Below, in pieces: positions 1-11,700 of a DNA stretch of 64,000 bases. Source of the stretch: Humulus lupulus (lineage: Eukaryota > Streptophyta > Magnoliopsida > Rosales > Cannabaceae); the NCBI RefSeq assembly GCF_963169125.1, contig NC_084801.1, positions 75,953,696-76,017,695 of the forward strand. Reading direction: 5' to 3'. Both the position numbers and the translations under genes were made by a program. Under the pieces are notes generated by a model. It had not been told where the DNA came from. It did not search any database and saw only the letters and a program-made list of their open reading frames with translations. Within the stretch, counting starts at the first letter, position 1. The number at the start of each line of letters is the position of its first letter.

Positions 1-951
1 TAACCCATCAACTATTGTATATCTAGGGACTTGATATAGGACTCGCCGCGCGTCGTTACGTCCTTCAGGCAGCTTGCCCTCGACGAGATATTCAAGGATG
101 GGGGTCATCCAAGTCGGTCTAGCATCAATCATCTCGACCTCTGCCCGATCTCCTTCTATACTTGGTTTTGCCAAGAATTCTATTGGCACCAACCCAAGGG
201 TCTCCGTCTCTCCCGAGGTGGCAAGTTTGGCAAGGGCATCCGCATTGGCGTTCTGTTCTTGAGGTATCTGTTCGATTGATCCTTGCTCAAATGCGGACAG
301 CTCGACTTTTACCTTTGCCAAATAGGCGGCCATCTTGGGTCCCCGCGCCTGATACTCGCCCAGAACCTGGTTTACCATGAGTTGGGAGTCACTAAAGCAT
401 TGGACGGAGCTCGCCTTTAACTCATTGGCTATCCTCAACCCGGCTAACAAAGCTTCGTATTCCGCCTCGTTGTTGGAGGCCTTGAACCCGAACCTTAGCG
501 CCGAGTGGAACCTATGTCCCTCGGGGGAGATCAGAATGATTCCGGCCCCGGAACCGTTCTCGTTGGATGAACCATCCACAAAGATCTTCCACAACGATTC
601 AGGCGATGCGAGCTGAGATGAGCCTTTTGATGGATCCTCCTGGAATCCCGTGCACTCTGCCACGAAGTCGGCCAAGGCCTGACTTTTTATGGAAGTTCTT
701 GGTGTATAGAAAATCTCGAACTGACTGAGTTCGACCGCCCACTTTAACAAACGTCCCGATGCTTCAGGTTTTTGCAAAACCTGCCTTAGAGGCTGATCAG
801 TCATGACGTGTACCGAGTGGGACTGGAAGTACGGTCTGAGCTTTCGCGATGCCATGATTAGGCAGAATGCCAATTTTTCCATCAGTGGGTACTGTGATTC
901 TGCTCCGAGGAGTCTCTTGCTGATGTAATAAACTGGCTTCTGAACTTGGCC
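1..951 (-). pseudogene. Element A pol: RNase H end, archaeal RNase H and integrase start
   Basis: The frame is open from 951 down to 1. It starts with the C-terminal part of the retroviral-type RNase H (YYI..RLLG, then YPLMEK). It then enters the second, archaeal-type RNase H that defines the Tat clade: a WKIFVDGSSNENGSGAG segment supplying the first catalytic Asp, NNEAEYEALLAGL the Glu, and FSDSQLMVNQ a second Asp, followed by NANADALAKLA. A linker ending in LYQVPRYTIVDG leads into the integrase zinc finger, which lies past the window edge. This part is separated from RT only by a TAA at 952-954, where element D has a Glu codon, so it was once continuous with it. Lacking its own start, it is a pseudogene segment of the pol polyprotein. 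Confidence 0.85.
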
Positions 952-2139
952 TTACTCTCGTACTAGTACAGCGCTGGCTGCGTCCTTAGTGACGGCCAGG
1001 TAGAGGAAGAGAGACTCTCCTTCCTTGGGCTTGGATAACACAGGTGGTTTGGCCAGATGTGCCTTCAGATCGAGGAATGCGCTTTCGCACTCTACTGTCC
1101 ATTCAAACTTCTTGTTTCCCTGGAGCAGGTTGTAGAAGGGCAAACATTTATCGATTGACTTTGAAATGAACCGGTTGAGTGCTGCTACCCTTCCTGTGAG
1201 GCCTTGGATATCTTTCCTCGACCTGGGGGAAGGAAGCTCGAACAGTGACCTGATCTTGTCGGGGTTTGCCTCGATTCCTCGGGTATTAACTATGAACCCC
1301 AGGAATTTCCCGGATGCGACACCAAAAGTGCATTTCTGGGGATTTAGCCTCATGCCGTATTTCCGTAGTACTTTACAACATTCTTCTAGGTCAGAAACAT
1401 GGTCGTCGGTAGTCTTTGACTTGACGAGCATGTCATCAACATATACTTCCATGTTCTTTCCGATTTGGTCCGCGAACATTCTGTTTACTAGCCTTTGGTA
1501 GGTAGCTCCGGCGTTCTTCAGACCGAACGACATGACCTTGTAGCAATAGAAATTAGTCGGGGTCATGAAGCTAGTGTGTTCCTGATCCGCCGGATTCATC
1601 ACGATCTGGTTGTAGCCTGAGTACGCATCCATAAAGGACATGAGCTCGTGCCCCGCCGTGGCGTCCACCAGCTGGTCGATCCTTGGCAATGGAAAGCAAT
1701 CCTTGGGGCAGGCCTTATTCAGATCGGAGAAGTCAATGCAAGTCCGCCATTTCCCGTTGGGCTTCGGAACTAGCATGGGATTGGCGACCCAAATTGGAAA
1801 TTTGGCTTCCCGGATGAAGCCACATTTTTTGAGTTGGGCTACCTCTTCTTCTAGGGCTTCTGCTCTGGTTGTCCCTAAACGCCTTTGCTTTTGAGACTTG
1901 GCAGGAACACTTTTATCCAGATGGAGCGTGTGCATGATGACACTCGGGCTAATTCCTACCATATCCTCGTGGGACAAGGCAAATACATCTAAATTAGCCT
2001 GGAGAAACGTAACCAGCTCCGTCTTCCTCTTGCTACAGAGGTTTTTCCCGAGCTTGACCATCCGTGACAGAATTTGTGGATCGAGGTTCACCTCCTCGAG
2101 CTCCTCAATGGCCTGGAGCCCAGATCTGTCTTTGCCTAC
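952..2139 (-). pseudogene. Element A pol: reverse transcriptase and N-terminal RNase H
   Basis: The reverse transcriptase copies the element RNA into DNA in cytoplasmic particles. The reading shows PIWVANPMLVPKPNGKWR, DFSDLNKACPKD, the MDAYSGYNQI segment with the first catalytic Asp, FGLKNAGATYQRLVN, and the YVDDMLVKS box with the catalytic Asp pair. These are followed by FLGFIVNTRGIEANPDK and the RNase H start (LFLYLAVTKDAASAVLV). All RT boxes are intact. The segment opens after a TGA at 2140-2142, where related copies have a sense codon (probably CGA to TGA), and closes at TAA 952-954. It is in the same frame as PR upstream and archaeal RNase H downstream. This is one of two complete RT domains of the Tat type in the window; the other, in D, is frameshifted. 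Confidence 0.9.
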
Positions 2140-2710
2140 TCAGGGGTAAATGTCCTCACTCAAGGCGACCTGTTCCTCTTCGGCGCTCTGAGGTTTTTCA
2201 ATCTCAGGATCCACCAAGGGTCTCTGAGATTCCTCTTTTCCCTGAATGGCCATTGCCAGCTGCCCGGGTTTAGATTTTTCCTTCATGGAAATGCTATAGC
2301 ATTCCCTGGCAGCGAGCTGATCGCCCTTGATAGTACAGATTCCGGTCGAAGTAGGGAACTTCATGGTGAGGTGTCGAATGGAAGTGATAGCCTCGAAAGC
2401 TATGAGGGTAGGCCGGCCTAAAATGGCGTTGTAGGCAGCGGAGCAGTCTATGACCATGAACTCAAGTAGCTTGGAGACTGTTCGAGATTCTTCTCCTAGG
2501 GTGATCACCAGCTCGATCGTCCCTATCGCTACCGACCCTTCTCCCGAAAAGCCATACAGCATCATGGAGGTCGCCTTTAGCTCGGTGACAGTCAATCCCA
2601 TCTTTTCTAAGGTGGATTGGAATAGGAGGTTTACCGAGCTTCAGTTGTCCACCAACACTCTCCTTACTCTCTGGTTGGCGAGCTGGACTGCTACAACCAA
2701 GGGATCATTA
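2140..2710 (-). pseudogene. Element A: aspartic protease domain
   Basis: This is the retropepsin domain between gag and RT. The N-terminal stretch ([14 protein letters not shown] start, then [15 protein letters not shown]) runs into a TGA at 2641-2643 that replaces the Gly of the active-site DNG triplet. The domain then continues in frame with SSVNLLF, YGFSGEGSVAIGTIEL and CSAAYNAILGRPTL, and ends at TGA 2140-2142. The YNAILGRP segment is the usual C-terminal retropepsin landmark in plant gypsy elements. The active-site triplet is DNG rather than the textbook DTG or DSG, as in all other Tat copies here. Two nonsense codons make this copy non-functional. Confidence 0.85.
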
Positions 2711-5204
2711 TGAGGGAATTGGACATGGCCTGCGTCTTCCTCCGTAAAAGTGATCGGTTGCTTTTCTAACCACTGCTGTTTCGACTGGCGCTGCTCCGGG
2801 ACGAACTCCGCTCCGTTGTGGGCCTTTAATTCATTCACATATCTCTTCTGGGCGCCTTTGCTCGTTCCAGCCATGTGCGGTCCTCCAGAGATGGTGGATA
2901 TCTCTCCTTCGACCACAGGAGGAGGGACGTCCTGATCTGCACGAGGCCCGGGCTGACTGGCTGGGACTTCTGGAGCGGGTCGACTCGATGGGACCCTGTT
3001 TCTTGAGTATTGAGCCAAGGGACCTGCTCGGATGAGAGTCTCAATCTCATCTTTTAGATGCCTGCAATCGTCGGTATTGTGGGCGACGTCGTTGTGGAAA
3101 CGGCTGAATTTGGAAGTGTCTCGCTTTCCCTTGTGGTGTTTCAATGGTTCCGGCCTCTTCCAGGGGATCCGAGTAGAGTTGGCCAGGAAGATACTTTCCC
3201 TGGACTGGGTGAGCTCGGTATATGCTGTGAACACGGGCTTGAACTTATCCACGGACTTATTCTTCTTTTGACCGTGCTGACTGTTTTCACCATTCCCCTT
3301 TCTTTTGCCACCACAGGGCTGGTTGTTCTGCACGACGTCGGGGGTCGCCATCACGATCTCCGTCCCCGTTCCAGCGGGCTTCTCGGGAACCTGGCTGGTC
3401 CCCGCGGCTGAAGCTTCAGCTTCTTCCAAGTTAATCCACTCTTGGGCTCTGTTAAGGAATTCGTTAACCGAGCTGACTCCCTTCCTCTGAATGTCTTTCC
3501 ACAGGTCTCCCCCGACCAGGATTCCGGTTCTCATAGCCATGAGCTTGGACCTATCATCTGCGTCCCTGGCTCGAGCGGCGACATTTACGAATCTGCTCAA
3601 GTAGGCTTTCAGCGTCTCACCGGGCTGCTGCCTTACGTTGGCTAGGGAGTCGGCCTGAACACGGGCGGCCTGAGAGGGGCGAAATGCCCTTTTGAAATCA
3701 GCAGAGAAGGTCTTCCAGGAGCTGATTGGCTGTCTTTTACTCTACTTAAACCACTGCCTGGCAGGTCCAGTCAGTGTGGAAGGGAATATCAAGCAACGCA
3801 ACTCCGGACCGATGTTATGGGCCATCATTAGGGTGTTGAACATCCCCAAATGGTCCGACGGATCTCCGTCCCCGTTGAACTTTGACAAGTGAGGCATACG
3901 AAAACCAGATGGGTATGTCGTCGCTGCTATGTTGGGGGCGAAGAGTTCCATCTCGTCTCAAGAATCATATTCGTCTTTTTCTTTTTCTGATAGGAGTTTC
4001 CTCATCAGTTCCTCCATCTGAGTTAGGCGCTCTTGGGTTTGGTCCTGAGATCCTGGGTCATTCCAGGGCTGCTCAACAGCACCGGACCCATTGTACACAT
4101 TAGGTGGGTTATTGCCCCTCCTATCTTGAGATAGGTTATTTGGGGAATTCCCTCCGTTATGTACCTCGGATCGGACCCCCCCGAGCGAGCCTGGCTACCA
4201 TCTCTAGCTCGGTCCTCTCTGTGAGAGTTGAGGTGATCTCGAAGGTCGTCTCCCTGAGCAGTCCGGTGGCTTTGTGCCGAACTTAGCCGCTGGCGTAGGT
4301 CTCCTCCAGAGAGATCACTCCGGCGACTGGCGGTCCAATGACTCCTACCGGATAGGCTTGGAGTCCGCCTTTGGTTGTGAGGACCTGAGCTTTCTTCGGG
4401 CGCCCTGCTACGCCGGGAAGGTCCCGCTAATGGTGGGTTTCTCCTACTACTTCCGTAAGCTGGGATGTCTCAGATGGGCCGAGGAGGAGACGGATATCTG
4501 ATCGGAGATGGAGGATGCCTGACTGGAGAAGCGATCTTGGTTCCATCTGGTCGGATCAAATTTGGTGGGGGCCTTTCGGCCCTGCCAACTTGCTAGTCCC
4601 GCGCCGGGCGATCTGGACGAGGCGCAGGACGTTCTTCGGGGACGGGCTGACGTCGTGGGCCCTCCCCGGATCTCCTCTGGGAACTTCCTCGAGCTCTTCC
4701 GGGCGTCTTCGAGGATGGTTGAGAGCTAGGAGTCGACGTCCTAACCAAGCGGTTGTACTGCTGTTGTCCGGTCCCAGGCATGTCCCTGAAGCTGGCCTCT
4801 CGATGGTGTGATGAAGGGGTGGAGTTGGCTGCCGGAAGTTTATCCGAACGGCTATGCCTGGACCGATTACCCCGGCGAGACTTTGGAGCCTCACCTTGCC
4901 TCTCTCCAACGTTAACGTTGGTTGTGAGAGGGGGTAGTCGGGCCAGAATATCCTGGATTTGCTGACCGGCTGCTGCTAACTGGCTCCTCAGTTGAGCATT
5001 CTCCATCTCCACCGCAGTATAATAACATGGGTTCGGATTAGGTGGCCGGGGTGCCGAACTACCTGTATCGTCCTGGCCCGCCGGCTGCTTTCCTGGCCTC
5101 TGTTGGACTTCAGGAATTTTTTCGTCAGGGATGGCAATATGATGAGCCTCCTACCCATCATGCTGCTTTGTTTCGTTGCCATGCCTGGACCGAGTGGTCA
5201 CCAT
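2641..5204 (-). pseudogene. Element A: gag polyprotein
   Basis: Gag forms the retrotransposon particle. The start at 5204 (MVTTRSRHGN) matches D and E. The N-terminal third is low complexity and coiled (AMEMENAQLRSQL, then a Ser/Arg/Pro-rich stretch). The retrotrans_gag core includes [47 protein letters not shown] and [20 protein letters not shown]. The nucleocapsid motif [16 protein letters not shown] has Ser where other copies keep the first Cys of a C-x2-H-x4-H-x4-C motif. Nonsense codons lie soon after the start, at 3958-3960 (probably GGA to TGA) and at 3742-3744 (CAG to TAG). The N-terminal part changes frame at least once, while the core to the C-terminus stays in the frame of PR and RT. 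Confidence 0.85.
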
Positions 5205-5241
5205 AGTTGGATGTTTGCAGCAGCACTAATCGAACTTGCTC

Positions 5242-5259
5242 TCAATGAAAGCACCAAAC
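5242..5259 (-). promoter_or_regulatory. Element A primer binding site
   Basis: These bases lie immediately inside the 5' LTR and read TTTGGTGCTTTCATTGAG on the element's sense strand. The same block follows the 5' LTR of C, D, E and G, which marks it as the primer binding site. I did not assign the tRNA. Confidence 0.7.
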
Positions 5260-6024
5260 TGTTGACGCGGTTCTTCGGCAACAGGTAATTAAGAGAAGAA
5301 GAGAAAGGGATTAGTGCTGAATATAGAACCGTCACAGATACAAAATCTTAGAGAATGAACTAGGTGACTCCAGACACGTTTTTAAGTGGTTCGAAGATTA
5401 AAATCCCTCTACTCCACTAGTCAATATTATTGATATATTCTGGGTATTTGGTTACAAAGCCTATATCTCTTCAGATACTATTTTTCCCAAGCCCTATCAA
5501 CTCCCAAGTTCTCCATATTTATAGGAGAAGGCACCTGGAGGTTGGTAAGGAGGTCATCCCGTGACCTTATTATATGTCATATCAACTCTGTGACATTCAT
5601 GATTAATTCCTAAACTTGACACATAAGTATGGTCAAATCGATAGGTAAGGAGATAATGGGCCGCACGGCCCAACCCAGCCGTGGATATCTGAACACGCAC
5701 GTTCCTGCTGCGTGTCCGAGAAGTCAGGGAGATATCAGACACGTGATGTCAGATATATGCACGTTTATCTTGTGTGTGTTGACTCTTTAGAGGGTCAGAG
5801 CTCCAGACACAGCTCGTGCCACGAGCTGCTCCCTTGACCTGACCTTCGGCCTTCGGATCCCTTCACCCAGTCCTGGGCAACCTTGGCGAGTCCTCAGGGA
5901 TTGCTCGAGCTAACAAGGTATGACCTCGAAACGGGAGCTCCGGTCTTGGGGATGTTAATGGGCTAATCATGATTAGTCCGTAGCTCGGCCTGCTAATCAG
6001 CCCGTGGGAAAACCAGGGCGTACA
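5260..6024 (-). repeat. Element A 5' LTR (765 bp)
   Basis: The LTR starts TGTTGACGCGG and ends GGGCGTACA on the plus strand, so it has TG...CA ends. It is clearly related to D's LTRs over its length and more distantly to E's. A TATTTATA block at 5516-5523 reads TATAAATA on the sense strand and is the likely promoter TATA box. The matching 3' LTR is outside the window. Confidence 0.85.
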
Positions 6025-6324
6025 GAGTAGGTCCTAAAATATATCTAGGATTTTGATGTTCATAAACTGGGTAAATCTTTGGGCAATTCCTGGGTAATTT
6101 TTAGAAAATACCCATTCGACATGTAGAAGATGAAAGGTTTTTAGGGTTCGACAATAGGTTGCTTAGGGGCTACGCTTCTTGGGCGGTTTTTCTCTAAACC
6201 ACTCTCCAAGGATGGTAGAGGCCTGCTTTTCTGACACACGGATCCCTAAATTCTAGGGGTCTGCTAGGAAACCTAGGAGCGTAGCATAGGTAGCGCGTGG
6301 CACCATATCGCGGGCTGAGGTTGA
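6025..6324 (+). other. 5' leader of antisense gene copy E1, left of insertion B
   Basis: About 300 bp nearly identical to 19155-19454, including a run ending GCGGGCTGAGGTTGA. It is non-coding leader or intron sequence of the antisense gene. Insertion B cuts it at GTTGA, and the leader resumes at 17397. Confidence 0.8.
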
Positions 6325-6695
6325 TGTTGGAAATGTGCCCTGAAAGCATATGTAGTAGACATTGTTTTTATGAAATAAATAAATTAATTGAATTTTTTAT
6401 GCATATATTTTATGGACTATATTATTCTATGATAATATTATGTAAATATCAGGAAAATTCCTAAGTTCATATATGTGATCTCAAACACGTATTGGTACGA
6501 GAGGATTGTGTTGAGATAAATGAACTTGAATAGTTCACAGTAAAATAAAGTTATGGAATCTTTAGATTAATTACTGCAAGTACGGTCCACTAGTATTATG
6601 AATACATGTGATCTAGATCCGGATCACTAGTGTGGTAGGACACTTTAGTGGAGGTGCTTTATATATTAGAGAATATATAGAACTGGACCAGATAT

Positions 6696-7584
6696 TGTTT
6701 ATCGAGTTTTTCGGAAACGAATACAAACAGAATAATAAAAAGATAAGAACTGTAGAAATGCTGAAATGTAACTAAACAAACAGTGTTTTTACGTGGTTCA
6801 GGCGTTAACAAGCCCTAGTCCACGAGTCGATGTTATTATACTTGGAAAAGGTTACAGTAAGATGGCTGGTGCACAAGAACTTCACACACTCACAGTGTTT
6901 CTCTCGGGTTCTCTTGAAGAAGATGAAGCTTGAGAGATTTCAGTAGAGTTTTTGCTATGTGATTTGTTGGTCGTCCCCCTTCTTGTAAAATGAAGGGGTC
7001 TTTATAGCTAGGGTTTCGGATTAGGGTTTTTCTCTACGTACATGAGTCTTAATTACACCAGCCATAAATAGGGGATACAATTACTGTAGTAGCATGGCTA
7101 CAAGACTCTATGTGGGTATATTTACGTGAAAGTATGGGGAACACACAAAGTCAGCCGTCTTCTCCAAGTTGTCAGCGGAACAGTAGGCGAAAAGGTACCC
7201 TTAGGCGTGCTGGGATGTGTGCGGCTTTGACCTGACGGGCGTGTCAGGCGGGATCCTGTGTCAGGCGGATATCATTCCAAATATGCCTTCTCCCGAACTC
7301 GACCGTTCGGCTTTGTTCTGTGCGAGGCACGGAACTGTTTTCGCGGAGACCACTCGAAGAGCTTATCCTGGAAGGGGCTTCCCCGAAGGATACCCCTTCG
7401 GGAGTCCGGGAGAGTTGACGAGTTTCCGTGTTGTGTTTGCTTGGAAGAGTAATCCGGACACTAAACGGGAGAGGCGAAGCCTTTCTGTTCATCCGCGAGC
7501 TCTGGTCACCTACCGTGAAAGACATCGATAATTCTGCTTCCCCGAGGACATCAATCTAAACGCTATCCGGAAATCTGGATAACA
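6696..7584 (-). repeat. Element C 3' LTR
   Basis: This 889-bp LTR starts TGTTTATCGAG and ends CTGGATAACA. It matches 15196-16084 except at two positions (near 7446 and 7504). Open frames inside it (for example 7217-7531) also occur in the other LTR and resemble no protein I know. Confidence 0.95.
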
Positions 7585-7597
7585 TTTACCCCCCAAG
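7585..7597 (-). promoter_or_regulatory. Element C polypurine tract
   Basis: CTTGGGGGGTAAA on the sense strand directly abuts the 3' LTR. It primes plus-strand DNA synthesis. D has the nearly identical tract at 34636-34648. Confidence 0.8.
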
Positions 7598-8052
7598 GTC
7601 ACGGAGCTTTGAGAGATCCGGGAGCTTGTATAGTCCTCCGGGTATTTCGGTCTCTTAGATTAGGCGAGGGGGCACCTTCTGTGTTCCCGGAAGGGTTCCC
7701 TTTTCCCGCCTGAGTGCTAGTATGAAAAAGAAAGGGAATTTCTTCTGTTTGAACTCAAGTGCCCAAGTGCGGCAAGGACCACGTGTCATTCTGGGAATGG
7801 TTCTGCGACCAAGACATGTGCGTGAGGCGACTGGTTGAGTATGCGTGCGTCAGTCATCTGAATAATGATTTGACGGTTTTTAATGGTACTCCGGGCCCGA
7901 GGTGGTGTAATGATGGGAAATAAATACTTTATTCCCATCCGAGGAGTCATAAATAGGATCGTCGCTTCATCTCCAGCCGTTGGATCTGATGCACACGGAA
8001 TGGGAAGATCGGGACCGCCCGTTCTAGGAATTCGAAACGACTTCTTCCCTGC

Positions 8053-8060
8053 TATAAAAA
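8053..8060 (+). promoter_or_regulatory. TATA box of element C antisense gene
   Basis: TATAAAAA stands about 740 bp upstream of the antisense start codon and about 130 bp upstream of a canonical donor (GTAAGTAT at 8187). Two 5' leader exons can be placed: one ending 8186, and 8272-8341, with the next acceptor at 8791-8792. E and D carry TATA boxes at equivalent places (18800, 34899). Confidence 0.6.
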
Positions 8061-8794
8061 CGAGGGAAAGGACCTTTCTTCCTCTTTACGCTTTCAGATT
8101 CTCTATCTTTAGGATTTTCAGATTTCCAAACCTTCGAACCTTCAGGCTTCCCAGCTTACGTTCCCCTGAACTTGCCGTTTCTTTTGGTAAGTATCTGGAA
8201 ACTTTTCTTTTGGTTTGGCAGTGGGTTTGTTCGCCGAAGTTCAGGGTTTGAATCGCCGTTCGTCTTTGCAGCTTTTACTTACCGCGATCGTGCTGTGCAG
8301 TGATCCAGTTACTCCTTCAACCTCCAACTACCCGAATATCAGTAAGTATTTCTACTTTGCTCTTTCCTCCCAAACCTTAGGTTGTTGGTTGTTATTAGAG
8401 TAGAGGTTTCTGCCATTATCGCTTATGTGCATGCGTGAATAGGGCTTTGGTAGGCATGTGATTGATGTGAGTCGATAAGTAGCCTTTTCTGCATGCTTTG
8501 GCGATTTGCGTTTGGAAAGTCGTCCCTTGTTTTGCTGTTTTAGGGCATAAGCATGAACGCCTTTAGGGTGTCTTTCTCTGGAAAAACACTTCTTTTGGTG
8601 GGCTTAGGCTCGGAGTCTAAGTCTGGTTCCTTGCTGCCCTTCGGGTGGCATGGTGCCAATTCCTCGGTAAGCTCGGTGAGAGCCTCTCCAAGCAGTTTTC
8701 GGGGAGGGTCTCCCCGACGCCTTTGATACCACTAGGGTATGACAAGGGTGCTGACTGCTTAGAGTGTTTTCTTCTTTATTTCTTTTGTCCAGTG

Positions 8795-11700
8795 ATGAAC
8801 ATCTCAAAGGAAAAACTCCTTGCTGTGGGGGAGGCTGATTCTGCCCAAGAGAAGGGCTCTCCTGTCACTGGTGCAAAGGGGAAAGGAAAGGCGAAAGTGG
8901 TCGCGGCTAGCCCACCGACCTCCAATAGTTCCATCTGGGAGATGGACCAAAAGCCGAACCTTTTCAGGAATTATGGCATGCTGGAGCTGTATTCCTCTGA
9001 GGCAGGCCTGAAGAACATCCCAGGACTGATGTGGCACCGTCTGTCGGTGCTGGGCGAGTCAGCTAGCCAGAGTCACGAGGGCTTTGGTGCCTGGAGCTGG
9101 GCACACATAGTGTGTGGGGCGCACCTGCCCCTAAGGAGTTACTTCGCCAATTTCTGTGTGAAGGCGGGGATTGCCCCCTTCCAGTTGATTCCTCCCAGCT
9201 ACAAGCTCCTAGCGGGGTGGTTCATCTTTTGTAAGTCCCGGAGACTGGAAGCTCCTACCCCGGAGGAGGTGCTGTACTTTTACGGGTTGAAGTCTCAGCC
9301 TATGAGGGGTCATTCAGACAAGGTGGGGTTTTACAGGCTGGAAAGGCACCCGGACGTGATGTGCCCCACTTGTCATACCGCGAGGGTTCCAGACCTCCGG
9401 GAATACTGGTTCCTGACGACTGGCTTCCCGCTGAAGAGGGTGCCAGCCCTATCTTTGGACTTCAAAATCCCTGGTAAGTGCTCCTTCCTCTCCTTTTCAA
9501 CTTTGTTTCTTTGCGTTTGATTTGCCTTTTGGGAGGATCTCTAACGCTTGTATTTGATTTTCGCAGAAGTCGTTCCGCGGACACCTCGCTGCGCGGAGAT
9601 GATAAGGAGGTCCAAGTTCTACGAAGGGCTTTCTGAGGAAGAGTTGAAAGTGGAGGGACTTGTGACCTCCGAATCGTTGAGGGAGTATGGGCTACTCGCC
9701 TCTTTCCAAAACATCGAGCCAGTGAGTGGCAGGGGGCAAAGTCAAGTGTCAGCTGACATCCGGGAGCAGATTGCCCTGGAGCTATCCAAGGTGATCACCC
9801 AAGCAGCCCGGGACGAAAATACTTTATCTCCTAGTTGGGCGGAGAGGTTCCCTGACCCCCAGCCGGAGGAAGAGAAGATCGAGGCTCGCCACGCCGCGGC
9901 TTACCCTAACGAAGGGGCTCCGGGGGCTAGTACCTCCGGGAGACGTAAGACTAGTTTTCAATTGATCCACACCCCCAGCCTGTCTGAGGTTTCCCGGACC
10001 TCTCAGATGGGGTTTGACCCCCGCTTCCTTAGGCTAGATTAGCGTAGGATACCCTTCGACAGATATTGCGATAGGGTAGATGAGCTCCTCTGGTGTCTGA
10101 GTGACGGTAGTCTGCCAGAAGGTGTCATCATGGTTGACCCTTCTTCCCTCAGCATGTCATTCCCGGACTTCAAGGAGTACGGGAGCTTCCTGGAGCAGGA
10201 AGCGATGTTTTGTTTTGCTCGGGGAAGGCCATCCACATTTCTCGTGCATGGTCGTCCCTTTCAAACTTTTCTTTTTCTTGTTTCTTGTTCCCTGCTGGCG
10301 GGCTTGCTTGTGCTTTTATGTTGTTGATTGTCTTGTCTTCCGCTTATCTTCTTTCTCATTGCTTGTTGGTTTGTTAACCTTGCTTTGTACGTTTCTTGCA
10401 GAGTATCCAGAAGCCAAGATGTTGGGGAGGGTTACTTTGCTCATTAAGAAGGCTGCCACCAGCCAAGACCCGTCCACGGGGAAAGGACGGAAGACCAAGG
10501 CTGGTAGGGGAGGTAAAGCTGCCTCCCCCAAGAAGACAAGTGGCGAGGCGCAAGTGTCTCCGAGGGTAGAGAAGTCTCCTGCTGACGGGCCTTCCGAGAC
10601 TATGATGGTCTCGAGTAGCAGCAGCGACGGGGAAGGGCTTGTGTTCCCCGTGAAGACAACTGGGGTGAGCAAGCGTCCCGGAGAAGATGCTGAGGGTGCC
10701 AAGAAGAAATACCTTAGACACTCTTCTCCTGGTCGAAGGCAACAACAACAGCAACGACAGCAAGCACAACTACAACAACAGCAGCAACAAGAACAACAGC
10801 GACAATCACCAACGTCACAGCTGCAGCAACCACAACATCCAAACCAGCAGCAGCAACAAGGGCAATCACTTCCGCTGCCGCAGCAGCAAAAGCAACAGAC
10901 CGGGGCTTTAATACCCCGTCTGCCTCCTCCTCCAGCCCAAAGGGAGTCCACCCTTTCGGGGTCTCCTTCTCAGTCAACAAACCTTCCTCTGCCTGGCCTG
11001 AAATTCCACTTCCCTCGGAAGCCAACCAGTTTCCCCGCTGCCCTCCTGGAGGGTGTAAGATGGGCCGATAGTTTTTTGAAGAGGCGGTTAGAGGCGGAGA
11101 AGGCTGTTACTCAGGGAAGGGCAGATAACTTGTCTGCCGTGAAGAGAGCTGAGCTGGCCAAGGGGGTGAGATCCCTTCACCCGGCCGAAGCGGTTTTGGA
11201 TGGTCCAGCCTTGGCGAAGAGGCTGGTGCCTAGGCTCGGACGTGCATTGGCGCCGTTCGGAGCTGAGATGATGGAGGACATGGCCCTGAGCTTATGCGAG
11301 CTCAATTCTGAGAAATGGGCCATCAGTAGCAGTAAGGATCCGCTGTTACTGACACACGCTGTGAAGCAGCAACTGTCCGGGGTAAGCCGTCAGTTGTTAT
11401 TTTTTGGAATCATCTGTCTTTTTGTCCGGCTTTAGCTCATTCTGTTGTCTTTCCTTGCAGGCCTCTATGATTGCGGAACGCTCGTTCCGGGAGGTTGGTG
11501 CAGTTCTGGTTCAACTGGAGGAGAGCCAGCTGGCTCGCCAGGCCTTGGAGGCCTCGGAGAAGATTGATCAGGCCCGGCGCACGACTGAGGAAGAGGCGGA
11601 CAAGAAATATCTTGCCAAATATCAAGAGTACCGGGCCAAGGCAGAGAATGAGTTTAGACAGCGGTCGGATGGGATGAAGGCCGAAAACTCCAAGCTTCGG

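Larger units (their letters stand above)
1..6024 (-). mobile_element. Element A: Ty3/gypsy Tat-type retrotransposon, 3' part outside window
   Basis: A minus-strand LTR retrotransposon reads from its 5' LTR (5260-6024) through gag, PR, RT, RNase H, archaeal RNase H and into the integrase N-terminus, where the window begins. From the gag core to integrase (about position 3957 down to 1) everything lies in one frame, broken only by nonsense codons at 3742-3744, 2641-2643, 2140-2142 and 952-954. A further TGA lies at 3958-3960. This marks a fairly recent, weakly decayed copy. The right edge is followed by GAGTAGGTCC, which in the uninterrupted paralogous copy near 19155 follows TATATT, so A is inserted in element E. 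The likely target duplication is GAGTA, but the other end is outside the window. Antisense-gene and 3' LTR parts of A, if present, are also outside. Confidence 0.9.

Noticed and set aside
7217..7531. 104-codon frame inside C's LTR, repeated at 15717-16031
   Set aside because: It lies wholly within the LTR, has no start context or motif, and is duplicated only because the LTR is.
10316..10951. Minus-strand frame rich in Cys opposite the Gln tract
   Set aside because: It is the complement of the CAA/CAG tract. The plus strand keeps frame across splice sites and is the real coding strand.
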